Assembly (NCBI RefSeq): GCF_009811315.1
Contig: NZ_BLID01000005.1
Location: 248,001-312,000, forward strand
Source of the DNA: Vibrio atypicus
GTDB lineage: Bacteria > Pseudomonadota > Gammaproteobacteria > Enterobacterales > Vibrionaceae
DNA: 64,000 bases
Direction: 5' to 3'
A program made the translations under genes and the position numbers. The notes under the pieces are model-generated. The model made no database searches and was not told the DNA's origin. It was given only the letters and a program-made list of their open reading frames with translations. This document shows, in pieces, positions 55,486-64,000 of the stretch; position 1 is the first letter of the stretch, and each line of letters opens with the position of its first letter.

Positions 55486-55983
55486 ATGAACTCTGTACTG
55501 AGATACATTCAAGGCTACCCTGAACATATCGTAACGCCAGTAACGCAACTGGTTGAGTCTGGGCGATTGAAAGCTTGGTTCGAGCAGCGATATCCTCAAA
55601 ATCACAACATCAAAAGTGAAAAAGCGCTGTTTGAGTATACGATGGCTTTGAAAAATCGTTATATGAAGAAAACATCTCCGCTGAGCAAAGTCATTTACGA
55701 TAATAAGATCCACCTGATCAATAATGCGCTTGGATTGCATACTTACGTGTCCAAAGTGCATGGCGGTAAAATCAAATCAAAGAACGAAATTCGTATCGCG
55801 AGTGTGTTTAAGAACGCGCCGGAACCGTTGTTAAAAATGATAGTGGTTCATGAACTTGCTCACTTGAAAGAGAAAGATCACAACAAGGCGTTTTATCAAC
55901 TGTGTTGTCATATGGAGCCTGACTACCACCAGTTGGAACTCGATGCTCGCCTCTTCATGATGTACTTAGAAACAACGAACTAG
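55486..55983 (+). CDS. YgjP/DUF45-like metallopeptidase
   Basis: A 165-residue protein with the zinc motif HELAHLKEKDH (about 122-132), typical of the YgjP/WLM-like M48-related family, followed by the helix that positions the third histidine (CCHMEPDYHQLELDAR). Predicted cytosolic zinc-dependent peptidase of unknown substrate. It precedes rlmF by nine bases and is probably co-transcribed with it. Confidence 0.85.
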   Translation: MNSVLRYIQGYPEHIVTPVTQLVESGRLKAWFEQRYPQNHNIKSEKALFEYTMALKNRYMKKTSPLSKVIYDNKIHLINNALGLHTYVSKVHGGKIKSKNEIRIASVFKNAPEPLLKMIVVHELAHLKEKDHNKAFYQLCCHMEPDYHQLELDARLFMMYLETTN

Positions 55984-55992
55984 AATAAAACA

Positions 55993-57084
55993 ATGAATCA
56001 AGCGAAAAAGCCTAACTCACCACGACGTAAAAGCCTTGATGATAAGTCGAGCTCTAAGAAAGCGAAAGCCACCTCAAATAATCACGGTGACAAATCCGTA
56101 ATGAAGGTGACGACGTTAAGCGGTAAAAGTGGCCTGCACAATAAGAACCCTCATAACGGTCGGTATGATTTCGATGCGTTAACCGAGGCGCTACCACAGT
56201 TAAAAAAGCATGTGATTAAAAACCCGCGCGGTGAGCAGAGCATTAACTTTTCAGACCCGAAAGGGGTGAAGTTACTCAATCGCGCATTGTTGGCGCATCA
56301 TTACAACGTCACACAGTGGGATATTCCAGAAGGTTATTTGTGCCCGCCTATCCCGGGGCGAGCTGATTACATACATCGCTTAGCTGAGTTGTTAAACAAA
56401 GAGAGCCGTACCTTAAAGCACTCTATGGTTAGAGCGCTAGATGTTGGAGTCGGCGCAAACTGTATCTATCCTATTGTTGGGGCAACTCAATATGGGTGGG
56501 AGTATATCGGCTCTGATGTTGATCCCGTATCTGTGGACAATGCTAACAATATCGTACTGGTTAATGAGGCGTTAAAAGGCAAAGTTGAATGCCGTTTGCA
56601 GGCTGAGAGTAAGCATTTCTTTAAAGGTGTCATACAGCCTGGTGAATTTTATGATGTCACGACTTGTAATCCGCCTTTTCACAAATCCTTGCAAGAGGCG
56701 CAACAAGGCACTGAGCGTAAAATAAAAAACCTTGCTGCAAATAAAGCCAAGCGAGGTCAGCAGAGCCAATCCGCTAAAGCTAAGCCATCGCCTATACTTA
56801 ACTTTGGTGGCCAAAAAGCGGAACTTTGGTGTCTTGGTGGTGAAGCGGAATTTATTAAGAATATGGCCTTTGAAAGTAAACAGTTTGCTGATCAGGTCTT
56901 ATGGTTTACGACCTTGATATCAAAAAAAGAAAATGTCCGTTGGATGCGTAAGAATCTCGAAAAGGCAGGGGCTTTGGAGGCGAAAATCGTCGAAATGAGT
57001 CAAGGTCAAAAGGTCAGCCGTTTTATTGCATGGACGTTCAAAACCCCAGAGCAACGTCAAGCATGGCTTAAGTTGAAAAGCTAA
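55993..57084 (+). CDS. rlmF: 23S rRNA (adenine-1618-N6)-methyltransferase
   Basis: A 363-residue SAM-dependent methyltransferase (RlmF/YbiN). A basic, disordered N-terminus of about 50 residues is followed by [14 protein letters not shown], the SAM-binding motif [16 protein letters not shown] (about 147-162) and the catalytic NPPFHKS motif for adenine N6-methylation (about 225-231). It acts on ribosome assembly intermediates. Operon position after the YgjP-like peptidase. Confidence 0.95.
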   Translation: MNQAKKPNSPRRKSLDDKSSSKKAKATSNNHGDKSVMKVTTLSGKSGLHNKNPHNGRYDFDALTEALPQLKKHVIKNPRGEQSINFSDPKGVKLLNRALLAHHYNVTQWDIPEGYLCPPIPGRADYIHRLAELLNKESRTLKHSMVRALDVGVGANCIYPIVGATQYGWEYIGSDVDPVSVDNANNIVLVNEALKGKVECRLQAESKHFFKGVIQPGEFYDVTTCNPPFHKSLQEAQQGTERKIKNLAANKAKRGQQSQSAKAKPSPILNFGGQKAELWCLGGEAEFIKNMAFESKQFADQVLWFTTLISKKENVRWMRKNLEKAGALEAKIVEMSQGQKVSRFIAWTFKTPEQRQAWLKLKS

Positions 57085-57111
57085 CCAGTTGAGTATAGGT
57101 AAGGAGGGTGT

Positions 57112-57300
57112 ATGGAGTTTGAAATTTATATGCCCTGTGAACCCGCGTGGATTTGCACCAGCTTTTTATGGCTGTTTTCCATGCTGGCTTTATTAGGCTT
57201 ACTTGGGTTTATCAACATCCTTTATAAAGAATACAAAAAGATTCAACGCGCCTCTCGTGTTAAAAAGCGGCGCCAAACTCATCATAGAAAAAGGCGCTAG
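57112..57300 (+). CDS. Small membrane protein with basic tail
   Basis: A 62-residue protein with one membrane helix (about 16-38) and a very basic C-terminus (VKKRRQTHHRKRR). The strong ribosome site TAAGGAGGGTGT directly before the ATG supports a real gene despite its size. Its stop overlaps that of the convergent PilF/PilW-like gene. No family recognised; function unknown. Confidence 0.65.
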   Translation: MEFEIYMPCEPAWICTSFLWLFSMLALLGLLGFINILYKEYKKIQRASRVKKRRQTHHRKRR

Positions 57301-58016
57301 CTATCTGGTGTGATTTCAGCCAGCTTCGCTCGATAATTCGCTTCTAAACTTGGGTTGCCAGCCTGATTTTCTAGTTCGATTAGCAACCGTAAAGAAGCGA
57401 CTTGCAAGCCATATTGTTGATGGAATTTCATCAAGCGAATACGTGCTTGTGTGTATTCCATATCTTTGATTTCTAACTTGGCCAAGTTCAGAATAGACGG
57501 TACGCGTTGTGGATCATGTTCGATGGTTCGAATGAAGTAACGCTTAGCTTGAACGTTATCACCAGATTTTAGAGCACATAGGGCTGCATTTTCATAACTA
57601 GAAGAGACTTGATAGTAAGAGGGTTGCTCAATCGCTTTACGGAAATACTGGTCAGCTTCTTGGTAGTCGCCGCGTTTACATAGAAACGTCCCATAATTAT
57701 TAAGTACATTGCCATTGTTGGGGTGCTGCTTTAATGCTTTGTTATATAGAGATTCGGCAGATGCTGACTCACCAACATTTTCAAAGTAATGCGCTAAAGA
57801 GAGTTGTGCTCGATAATAATTAGGGGCGTGTTGGAGCGCTTTTTCGAGGTTTTCGCGCGCTTTTGGCATATTCCCTTGTTCCATATACCCAAGGCCTAAT
57901 GCGATGCGAGCTTCTGAACGCTGCTCGGGGTGTGAAACTAGCGGTTGTTGGTTATTTGATTCAACGGTGACACAACCGCTGAGGGCAATTGTAAGCCATA
58001 GTCCTATTCGTCGCAT
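57297..58016 (-). CDS. PilF/PilW-type TPR lipoprotein
   Basis: A 239-residue predicted outer-membrane lipoprotein. Starting at 58016 gives a signal peptide MRRIGLWLTIALSGC with lipobox LSGC (Cys15); a longer frame (ATG at 58049) would hide it. Residues 35-230 form about six tetratricopeptide repeats, including NNYGTFLCKRGDYQEADQYFRKA, the PilF/PilW signature. Such pilotins help assemble the type IV pilus secretin or stabilise pili. No pilus gene is nearby, so the assignment rests on sequence. Confidence 0.86.
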   Translation of the reverse strand: MRRIGLWLTIALSGCVTVESNNQQPLVSHPEQRSEARIALGLGYMEQGNMPKARENLEKALQHAPNYYRAQLSLAHYFENVGESASAESLYNKALKQHPNNGNVLNNYGTFLCKRGDYQEADQYFRKAIEQPSYYQVSSSYENAALCALKSGDNVQAKRYFIRTIEHDPQRVPSILNLAKLEIKDMEYTQARIRLMKFHQQYGLQVASLRLLIELENQAGNPSLEANYRAKLAEITPDS

Positions 58017-58155
58017 ATTCCATTCTTTATTTTGCACATCTAGTTGCATGTATAACGTAAACGAAATGGGATATAGAGATAGTTACAAGAACAATGCGAC
58101 TGACTCAGCAATTATTCGTATTCAAACCACATAGGAAAAGGTAAGGCATTGAAAT

Positions 58156-58188
58156 ATAACAAAGGGCTCGATGTGAGCCCTTTGTTAT
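58156..58188. terminator. Hairpin downstream of metA
   Basis: ATAACAAAGGGCTC and GAGCCCTTTGTTAT form a 14-bp stem around a five-base loop, 14 bases beyond the metA stop. T content after the stem is modest on both strands. Confidence 0.75.
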
Positions 58189-58201
58189 TATTGATATTGG
58201 A

Positions 58202-59143
58202 TTAATCGTCCTTAGTGAAATTAGCTTCACTAAAGTGATCCAAATCGTAAGGTGTTTGCTGGTAGACGCAGTAGTTCAGCCAATTCGCGAACAGCAAATG
58301 TCCGTGACTGCGCCAGCTTGCGTTTGGTTTATTGTCTGGGTTGTTGTTCGGGTAGTAGTTTACCGGAATCACAGGCTCCATCCCTTCACCAAGGTCGCGG
58401 ATATATTCGTTATGTAATGTGAACGAATCGTACTCTGGGTGCCCAGTTACAAAGACATTTCGTTTGTCTTTCGTCGCTGCGAGGTAAACACCTGCAACGT
58501 CAGAGGTCGCGAGAATATCTAAGTCGGTATGCTCTTCAAGAAACTCGGCGGAAAAGTCTGCGTAGCGAGAATGAGGGGCTAAAAAGTTATCGTCGAAGCC
58601 ACGCAGAATAGGGTGATAAGGTTGCAATGTTTGGTGGTGGTAAACACCAGATAGCTTCTCTTTGCGAGTGCGCTTTGGCAGATCGTAAAGCAGTTTAAGC
58701 CCAGCTTGCGCCGCCCAGCAGACATAGAGTGTTGAAGTCACATGCTCTTTTGCCCAGTTCATGATGGTTTGCAAGTGATCCCAGTAAATCACATCTTCAA
58801 ACTGAACTAAACCAAGTGGCGCACCAGTAATGATTAGACCATCAAAATTGCGTTCTTTGACCATCTCAAACTGGCGGTAGAAGTTATCCAAGTGTTCGGT
58901 TGGCGTGTTCTTGCTCGGTCTGTCATCAATACGAAGAAGTTCAATGTCTACTTGAAGTGGGCTGTTAGACAGTAGACGTAAGAATTGAGTTTCCGTCTCA
59001 ATTTTTTTCGGCATAAGATTGAGGATCAGCACCTTAAGCGGACGGATCTCCTGAGTCGAAGCGCGAGACTCCGGCATAATGAAGATATTTTCCTCACGTA
59101 ATACGTCAGATGCAGGTAATTGATCGGGGATCTTAATTGGCAC
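58202..59143 (-). CDS. metA: Homoserine O-succinyltransferase
   Basis: A 313-residue enzyme that acylates homoserine as the first committed step of methionine synthesis. The class-I-amidotransferase-like fold shows FVCWAAQ-type nucleophile region ([12 protein letters not shown], Cys near 142), SGVYHHQ and the His-Glu pair in VTGHPEYD. The start codon is GTG with GGGAG seven bases before it, as the homologous N-terminus [10 protein letters not shown] requires. Tandem met boxes lie 16-39 bases upstream, so MetJ repression is expected. Confidence 0.96.
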   Translation of the reverse strand: MPIKIPDQLPASDVLREENIFIMPESRASTQEIRPLKVLILNLMPKKIETETQFLRLLSNSPLQVDIELLRIDDRPSKNTPTEHLDNFYRQFEMVKERNFDGLIITGAPLGLVQFEDVIYWDHLQTIMNWAKEHVTSTLYVCWAAQAGLKLLYDLPKRTRKEKLSGVYHHQTLQPYHPILRGFDDNFLAPHSRYADFSAEFLEEHTDLDILATSDVAGVYLAATKDKRNVFVTGHPEYDSFTLHNEYIRDLGEGMEPVIPVNYYPNNNPDNKPNASWRSHGHLLFANWLNYCVYQQTPYDLDHFSEANFTKDD

Positions 59144-59158
59144 AGCTTACTCCCTAAG

Positions 59159-59182
59159 CGATGTTTGGACGTCTATACATCT
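59159..59182. promoter_or_regulatory. Tandem MetJ boxes of metA
   Basis: Three contiguous octamers CGATGTTT, GGACGTCT and ATACATCT match AGACGTCT at 5, 7 and 6 of 8 positions. They sit just before the metA ribosome site, overlapping the likely promoter or leader. Confidence 0.75.
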
Positions 59183-59272
59183 AAACTTAACCTAATGCGA
59201 ATGAGATGTCGATAGCAATTTTGAGCGATTTTGTATTAATATCCAACTTATCAATACTTACAGAATATCAGT

Positions 59273-59665
59273 ATGAGTATCAAACTAACCTTGATTCGTG
59301 GCTTGCCAGGCTCGGGGAAAAGTACGTTGGCGAAGACATATAGCTGCAATCATTACGAGGCAGATATGTACTTCATCCAGTCTGATGGTACGTACCTCTA
59401 TCAAGCCGAAAAAATTGGTGACGCGCATCAATGGTGTAAGGCTATGACAGAAAGATCACTGGCGGCAAAGCAAAGTGTCGTGGTATCCAACACTTTCGTC
59501 CGGCGCTGGGAGATTGCACCTTACCAAAAGTTAGCCCGTCAATATGGGGCGACTTTTGAAGTGATTGAGTGTACTAACCAATACGGCAACATTCACGGGG
59601 TTGACCCAAAAACAATAGCAACAATGAAAAAACGGTGGCAGCAATGGCAAAACGCTCAGCGATAG
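59273..59665 (+). CDS. P-loop ATP-binding protein (small kinase-like)
   Basis: A 130-residue protein opening with a Walker A loop RGLPGSGKSTLAKTY (about 9-23), and lacking other domains. Its size and the ECTNQYGNIHGV segment fit the small P-loop kinases related to zeta-toxin and polynucleotide-kinase-like folds. It overlaps the next gene by 22 bases, so the two are translated together. Substrate unknown. Confidence 0.8.
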   Translation: MSIKLTLIRGLPGSGKSTLAKTYSCNHYEADMYFIQSDGTYLYQAEKIGDAHQWCKAMTERSLAAKQSVVVSNTFVRRWEIAPYQKLARQYGATFEVIECTNQYGNIHGVDPKTIATMKKRWQQWQNAQR

Positions 59666-60081
59666 TCGAAATGACATCGTATGGAATTTATAGCGAGTGG
59701 GACTCGAAAGCCAAACAGTTACCTAAAATTCAAGAGTTTACAACTAAAGTTCCGGCTGATGAAGATATCGAGTTCGGCTTTATCATTAACGTAAAAAAAG
59801 CCAAAGGCGAGGTTGTGGAGTTTTGCATTGATCATCCTGGAGTATTAGGGAAAAAGGGTCAGGTGCTTGAGCCTTTTACTGGTGATCTGCATGTAGGCAG
59901 TAATGATTGGGACTTTTACCTAGGCGACACAATCCAACTTCTTGACCCTATGAATGGTTTTGAATCCAATATCGGCAAATGGCGTATGACTATTTCAATG
60001 AAAGGTAGAGTCGTTGCAGATAAAACTTTTGATGTCTACTCAAGGGATGAAGGGGAGTTTTGGAAGAGACGTGGTTTTTAG
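59644..60081 (+). CDS. DUF3859 domain protein
   Basis: A 145-residue protein matching the DUF3859 family: it begins with MTSYGIYSEWDSK near residue 10 and contains TTKVPADEDIEFGFIINVKKAKGE, predicted to be an immunoglobulin-like beta sandwich. No signal peptide is seen. The ATG at 59644 is preferred over an upstream GTG. It overlaps the P-loop kinase-like gene. Function unknown. Confidence 0.8.
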   Translation: MAKRSAIVEMTSYGIYSEWDSKAKQLPKIQEFTTKVPADEDIEFGFIINVKKAKGEVVEFCIDHPGVLGKKGQVLEPFTGDLHVGSNDWDFYLGDTIQLLDPMNGFESNIGKWRMTISMKGRVVADKTFDVYSRDEGEFWKRRGF

Positions 60082-60219
60082 AAGTAAAGTGATTCAATAG
60101 TAAGAATAAACGAATGTTTATAGTCGTACCAAATACAATAACTTAGAGCCATATCAAATCAGATGCTGAGTACTTTATATAAACTCTGTTTATAGAACTA
60201 AAAATATAAATAAGTTTGT

Positions 60220-62937
60220 ATGAACCGAATCCGCTTGCTCAATCTAAACTTGCAGACCAAAACAGCCCTTTATTTCATTTTTGGCCTGCTTGGGGTGACC
60301 TTGAGTTGCCTTTTCATTACCCGTTATTTCTTCTTAGTCAGTCTTGATAGTCTCGAACGTATGGAGTCTGAAAGAGCAAGCGCTCAAGCGAACAGTCTCA
60401 TTAATATGGTCGTTGAAGAGCTTGAGTCGCGTTCTTATGATTGGGCATATTGGGATGAAACCCATGAGCTTCTAATAGAGAAAAACGCAGACGAATATCG
60501 TGAACGAAACTTATCAATCGATGTTCTGGACTCATTGGGTTTAGATTCAATGATTTTTAGCACTCTACAAGGAGAAAATATTGTCTCCATTGTAAGAGAA
60601 GAGAATGCAGCGTTCGGTGGGGGTGACTTGTTCGAACACCCAGGAATTCAAGAGCATATAAGGTCTATGCAAGGCTTACTCGATAGTTATCGAGAAAGTT
60701 TCAGCGGTCTCATCGTCTCAGGAGAAAGTGTTTGGAATATTAGCATCACACCAGTAAGAGGCAGTGAAGGTACTTCGGCTTCCTCCGGTTGGCTTATTTG
60801 GGGCGAAAATCTTACTTTTCGATTCCCTGGCAATTTTGAATCCGTTCTTATTGCGGACAATAAGATAGAGCTCGTTGATCCTGAATTCGTTGGTCAAGCC
60901 TCTGAATTGGTGCAACCGTATGAGAAAACAGAACAAACCATTACCCAGCGTATTTCTTTATACGATATTTCTGGCTTACCTATCGCCAAACTTTCTACCA
61001 CAATCGGTCGTAATCATTTCATCAAAGGAAGCGTAATATTCAGCTACTTATTCATCGCCGTTGCTGTTGTTGCCACCTTCATCTCATTCACTACGTTTTT
61101 GTTGTTTAGGCGTCGAGTCGCTGTTCGTTTTTCTGATTTAGAGAAAGATATAGATGAGCTCTTCGCGGCATATCAATTGGATGGATTAAATCAACCCAAT
61201 AAGGATGAGCTTGATCGATTGATGAAGTTGGTTCAAGCATTAGCGAATAACAATTCAGTTACCCAAGAACAGTTACAAGATGCGCAGCAAAAATTTGATG
61301 CGTTATATCAAAGTCGCACTATTTCAATGCTACTGGTCAGAGGTAGAGAAATTGTTGATATTAACCAGACGGCACTAGAGTTATTGGGGTATCAGCGGGA
61401 TGAAGTTATTAATCAACCTTTAGACTATTTGTGCCCAGATAATGCTCAGCCAGAATGCCAAATAGATGAAATGCATCGTCAGTATCAACAAGGCGAAACT
61501 CAATTTGAAGCTCAAATGCTTCCTAGAAATGGAGACTGTATCGATTGCCACTTGGAAGTCAGTACGATTCAATATCAAGGTGAGGATGCATTGATGTTGT
61601 CAATTCGCGATGTAAGAGAAAGCAAACAACAAGCAAAATTAATCGAAGACCTAGTCGAACGAGACCACCTTTCTGGTCTTTGGAATCGCAAGGCGATAAT
61701 GGAAAAAGCTCGCCATCTCGTATATACGGCTCCCAACCGATTTTCATTTCTCTACGTCACCATCCCAAACTTGAAACAGGTGTCTGAACGATATGGGCAT
61801 CAAGTGTTTGACGAAGCGATGGTCTTTATTGCTTCGCGGTTTGGTGTCAATCTCGCGAGTTATTTAGTCGGACGTATCAGTGAACATGAATTTATTGTTT
61901 TGATTCCGAGTAAATCTGAATGTGAAGAGGCCGTTTTGGGTGCGACTCGGTTAATGGAAGAGTTGAAAGAGAAACAGAAAATTGAAGGCATTGAGCTTGA
62001 TCTGAATTGTGCGATTGGTCTGATTGATCCTGATATAAGCCACGAAGCTTTAGACGCACTAATTCATTCGGCAATTTTTGCAATTGAGAAGAACAAAATG
62101 AACAAACTGCCGATAGGGATTGTTCGAATTGATCAAGAGCAGTTTGAGCAAGCGCAAACGTCTTATGCGATTAACAATGATCTAGCGGCCGCTATTCAAA
62201 ATGGTGATATCTGTGCTCACTACCAAGCCATTGTTGATACTAAAACAGGTAATATTAATGGCTTTGAAGCTTTAGCTCGTTGGAATCATCCTAAGTTTGG
62301 TCAGATATCACCGGTCGTCTTTATACCTTTGGCAGAGCACAACGATCTAATAGTCGAACTTGGTGAAAGCATCTTAAAGCAAGCGTGTCAGTTTATAGAG
62401 CGACTTAATCGAATGCAGAAAGAGCGTGGTAACTCGCCATTCTCTATTCATGTTAACTTGAGTGCACCACATTTTTATCATCCAGATTTAATCGCCTATC
62501 TAAAGCAACTGGTCATTCAATACCATATTCAGCCGGGTCAACTTGTCATTGAAATCACGGAAAGTATGTTACTTGGGGTAGAGCAAGAAATTAGTAACCG
62601 AATGGATGAGATCAAACAGCTTGGCGTACTCTTTGCCTTGGATGATTTTGGTACTGGATATTCATCTTTCAGCACCTTATGTAGCTTTCCATTAGATATC
62701 GTGAAGTTAGATAAGTCTTATATTGACCAACTTGAAACCAATGATAGAGCAAAAAGTTTGGTGAGAAATATCGCGAATATGGCTCTTGAGTTAGGATTAA
62801 CCACGGTAGCAGAAGGGGTAGAAACTGCATCACAAGTACGTAAACTGGCGAAATGGCGTATTGAAGAAATTCAAGGTTACTATTTCTACAAGCCTCAATC
62901 CGCTGAGGAAATAGAAGCTAGGTTCGAACGCGAGTAG
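60220..62937 (+). CDS. CHASE4-PAS-GGDEF-EAL cyclic-di-GMP phosphodiesterase
   Basis: A 905-residue inner-membrane protein. Membrane helices lie at about 17-40 and 270-296 and enclose a periplasmic CHASE4-type sensor (the SYDWAYWDET stretch at 72-81 is diagnostic). A PAS domain follows at about 360-470. The GGDEF domain (476-640) is degenerate: the motif is SEHEF at 554-558, so no cyclase activity is expected. The EAL domain (650-900) is intact: Glu683 (EALARW), Asn746, Glu778, Asp808-Asp809 (DDFGTG), Lys829 and Glu865. It should hydrolyse cyclic-di-GMP, tuned by periplasmic and PAS inputs. Confidence 0.92.
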   Translation: MNRIRLLNLNLQTKTALYFIFGLLGVTLSCLFITRYFFLVSLDSLERMESERASAQANSLINMVVEELESRSYDWAYWDETHELLIEKNADEYRERNLSIDVLDSLGLDSMIFSTLQGENIVSIVREENAAFGGGDLFEHPGIQEHIRSMQGLLDSYRESFSGLIVSGESVWNISITPVRGSEGTSASSGWLIWGENLTFRFPGNFESVLIADNKIELVDPEFVGQASELVQPYEKTEQTITQRISLYDISGLPIAKLSTTIGRNHFIKGSVIFSYLFIAVAVVATFISFTTFLLFRRRVAVRFSDLEKDIDELFAAYQLDGLNQPNKDELDRLMKLVQALANNNSVTQEQLQDAQQKFDALYQSRTISMLLVRGREIVDINQTALELLGYQRDEVINQPLDYLCPDNAQPECQIDEMHRQYQQGETQFEAQMLPRNGDCIDCHLEVSTIQYQGEDALMLSIRDVRESKQQAKLIEDLVERDHLSGLWNRKAIMEKARHLVYTAPNRFSFLYVTIPNLKQVSERYGHQVFDEAMVFIASRFGVNLASYLVGRISEHEFIVLIPSKSECEEAVLGATRLMEELKEKQKIEGIELDLNCAIGLIDPDISHEALDALIHSAIFAIEKNKMNKLPIGIVRIDQEQFEQAQTSYAINNDLAAAIQNGDICAHYQAIVDTKTGNINGFEALARWNHPKFGQISPVVFIPLAEHNDLIVELGESILKQACQFIERLNRMQKERGNSPFSIHVNLSAPHFYHPDLIAYLKQLVIQYHIQPGQLVIEITESMLLGVEQEISNRMDEIKQLGVLFALDDFGTGYSSFSTLCSFPLDIVKLDKSYIDQLETNDRAKSLVRNIANMALELGLTTVAEGVETASQVRKLAKWRIEEIQGYYFYKPQSAEEIEARFERE

Positions 62938-63101
62938 TCACTAAATAAAAGTTTTTAGAGCCTAGAGAGTTCAAATTTTCTGTATTCTTAGTCATAAACT
63001 AAGACTTTGGTTTGATTTCTAGATTTGTCTTCTGAATGAGTCTATACCTTACATTAGCGAACGCAAATGTAATATCCCGAAGAAGGATTAAGGATAGATT
63101 C

Positions 63102-64000
63102 ATGCCTTTTAGAAATGTTCCCCTACGTTTTAAAGTTGCACTTGGAGCAGCTGTACCGCTAATTCTACTCGTTATCTTAACTATTATTGCGATTAACAGT
63201 TCACGTTCTCAAGTTGAAACGAGTGCGATGGTAGATCATACCCATAAGGTGATAGAGCAGGCGATGAAAATCGAAGCTGCGGCTGTTGATATGGAAACCG
63301 GTATGCGTGGCTATTTGTTGGCGGGTAAAGAGGGTTTTTTGGCTCCTTACAAAAGCGGCCAGCAGGAATTTACGCGCTTAGTCAGCAAGTTAAAACAGAC
63401 AGTTAGTGATAACCCTGCCCAAGTTAAACGTTTAGGTGATATAGAAAATACCATCAATGGGTGGCTCAACAATGTTACTGAGCCTGCCATTCAACTTCGC
63501 GGTGAAATTGGCCATGCGAAAACGATGGATAATATCTCTGATTTGGTGGCTGAAGCTCGCGGAAAAGTTTACTTTGACAAGTTTCGGGGGCAAATCAATC
63601 TGTTTATTGAGCGTGAAGCTAAGTTGCTTGTAGATAGACAAGAGCAGAATACTAAAACGTTTGAAGGCAGCATTAAGGATCTCAATCGAATTAATAGCCA
63701 AGGGTATATGTCCCTTCAAGATTACAATACGTTTTCATCGACGCTTAACGCTATGGATGAAGCTACAGGCTGGGTAAATCATACTCATAAAGTGATTGAA
63801 GCCGCACAACAAGTACTTGCGGCAGCAGTTGATATGGAAACGGGTATGCGAGGGTTTTTACTCGCCGGTCGTAGTGAGTTCTTAGACCCATACAGACAAG
63901 GTAGCCAATCATTCGAGTCTCAAGTAACCGATTTAAAAAAAACAGTCAGCGATAATGCTGCTCAAGTGAAGTTGCTTGGAGAAATGAAGACGACCATCAA
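63102..64000 (+). CDS. Methyl-accepting chemotaxis protein with tandem CHASE3-like sensors, 5' part
   Basis: The frame opens at ATG 63102, with AAGGA nine bases before, and stays open to the window end, giving 299 residues of an incomplete protein. A membrane helix (about 10-31, LGAAVPLILLVILTIIAIN) precedes a CHASE3-like domain with AVDMETGMRGYLLAGKEGFLAPY at about 61-83. The same pattern recurs at about 242-264 (AVDMETGMRGFLLAGRSEFLDPY), so the sensor is an internal duplication of about 180 residues. HAMP and signalling domains would lie beyond the window; a chemoreceptor is the best guess, and a histidine kinase is not excluded. Confidence 0.8.
   Translation, partial: MPFRNVPLRFKVALGAAVPLILLVILTIIAINSSRSQVETSAMVDHTHKVIEQAMKIEAAAVDMETGMRGYLLAGKEGFLAPYKSGQQEFTRLVSKLKQTVSDNPAQVKRLGDIENTINGWLNNVTEPAIQLRGEIGHAKTMDNISDLVAEARGKVYFDKFRGQINLFIEREAKLLVDRQEQNTKTFEGSIKDLNRINSQGYMSLQDYNTFSSTLNAMDEATGWVNHTHKVIEAAQQVLAAAVDMETGMRGFLLAGRSEFLDPYRQGSQSFESQVTDLKKTVSDNAAQVKLLGEMKTTI

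Noticed and set aside
1..64000. tRNA, rRNA, CRISPR, prophage and intact insertion sequences
   Set aside because: None seen on reading both strands: no cloverleaf-like sequence, no regular repeat-spacer array, no transposase or integrase motif.

Overview
The window is a stretch of gammaproteobacterial chromosome that almost certainly comes from a Vibrio or close relative. The evidence is the AT-leaning, densely packed housekeeping content, a small alarmone synthetase of the RelV type next to tpm and purT, a secreted trypsin ending in a GlyGly-CTERM tail, a contiguous hutC-I-G-U-H cluster, and Vibrio-typical families of unknown function (DUF3334, DUF3360, DUF3859, DUF1415). I see no rRNA, tRNA, prophage, integron, intact insertion sequence or CRISPR array. 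The two end genes are cut by the window: hmgA loses its 5' end and a chemoreceptor loses its 3' end.

Layout. 1-2.5 kb: end of a tyrosine/homogentisate degradation operon (hmgA, fumarylacetoacetase, maiA). 2.6-6.4 kb: minus-strand genes for a Cys4 mini-protein, a Sel1-membrane-J-domain protein, an OmpA-like lipoprotein, a DUF2786 protein and a DUF3334 protein. 6.6-11.9 kb: ydiJ, a small methyltransferase-like membrane protein and a secreted trypsin. 12-18.4 kb: the complete histidine utilisation cluster with its repressor HutC and matching operator sequences. 18.6-24 kb: Spo0M-like protein, RelV, Tpm, PurT (with a PurR box) and an HD-GYP phosphodiesterase. 24-30.2 kb: cdd with a CRP/CytR-type promoter, the yohJK-like lrgAB pair, sbcB, tcyP and a Rossmann oxidoreductase. 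30.9-39.4 kb: flavin reductase plus cobT-cobS-cobU-cobC, oligoendopeptidase F, astE and btuCD. 39.8-42.2 kb: LemA and an M48 protease with a TerB-like tail.

42.3-44.4 kb is the most unusual patch. A gene-poor spacer with inverted repeats is followed by a 36-bp perfect palindrome, a NifX-type cofactor-binding protein, an NqrM-like four-cysteine membrane protein, a convergent DUF134 regulator and a PaaI-type thioesterase. 44.6-59.1 kb is mixed: YdjM-like hydrolase, patatin phospholipase, DUF3360 membrane protein, MazG-like protein, DUF1415, a divergent MFS/LysR pair, ModF, glutaredoxin-like protein, YgjP-like protease, RlmF, a PilF/PilW-type lipoprotein and metA with met boxes. 59.3-64 kb: a P-loop kinase/DUF3859 pair, then a CHASE4-PAS-GGDEF-EAL cyclic-di-GMP enzyme and a chemoreceptor with tandem CHASE3-like sensors.

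Best leads: the NifX/NqrM-like/DUF134 patch; RelV encoded with an apparent signal peptide behind a clean Shine-Dalgarno; a ModF whose two ATP sites are predicted to be one dead and one live; a flavin reductase translationally coupled to cobalamin genes; and a cdd promoter whose two CRP sites and -10 box have the spacing of CytR-controlled promoters. Three gene-free stretches carry terminators or repeats that no protein gene explains. All functional claims rest on recognised motifs and recalled family sequences; no database search was run.
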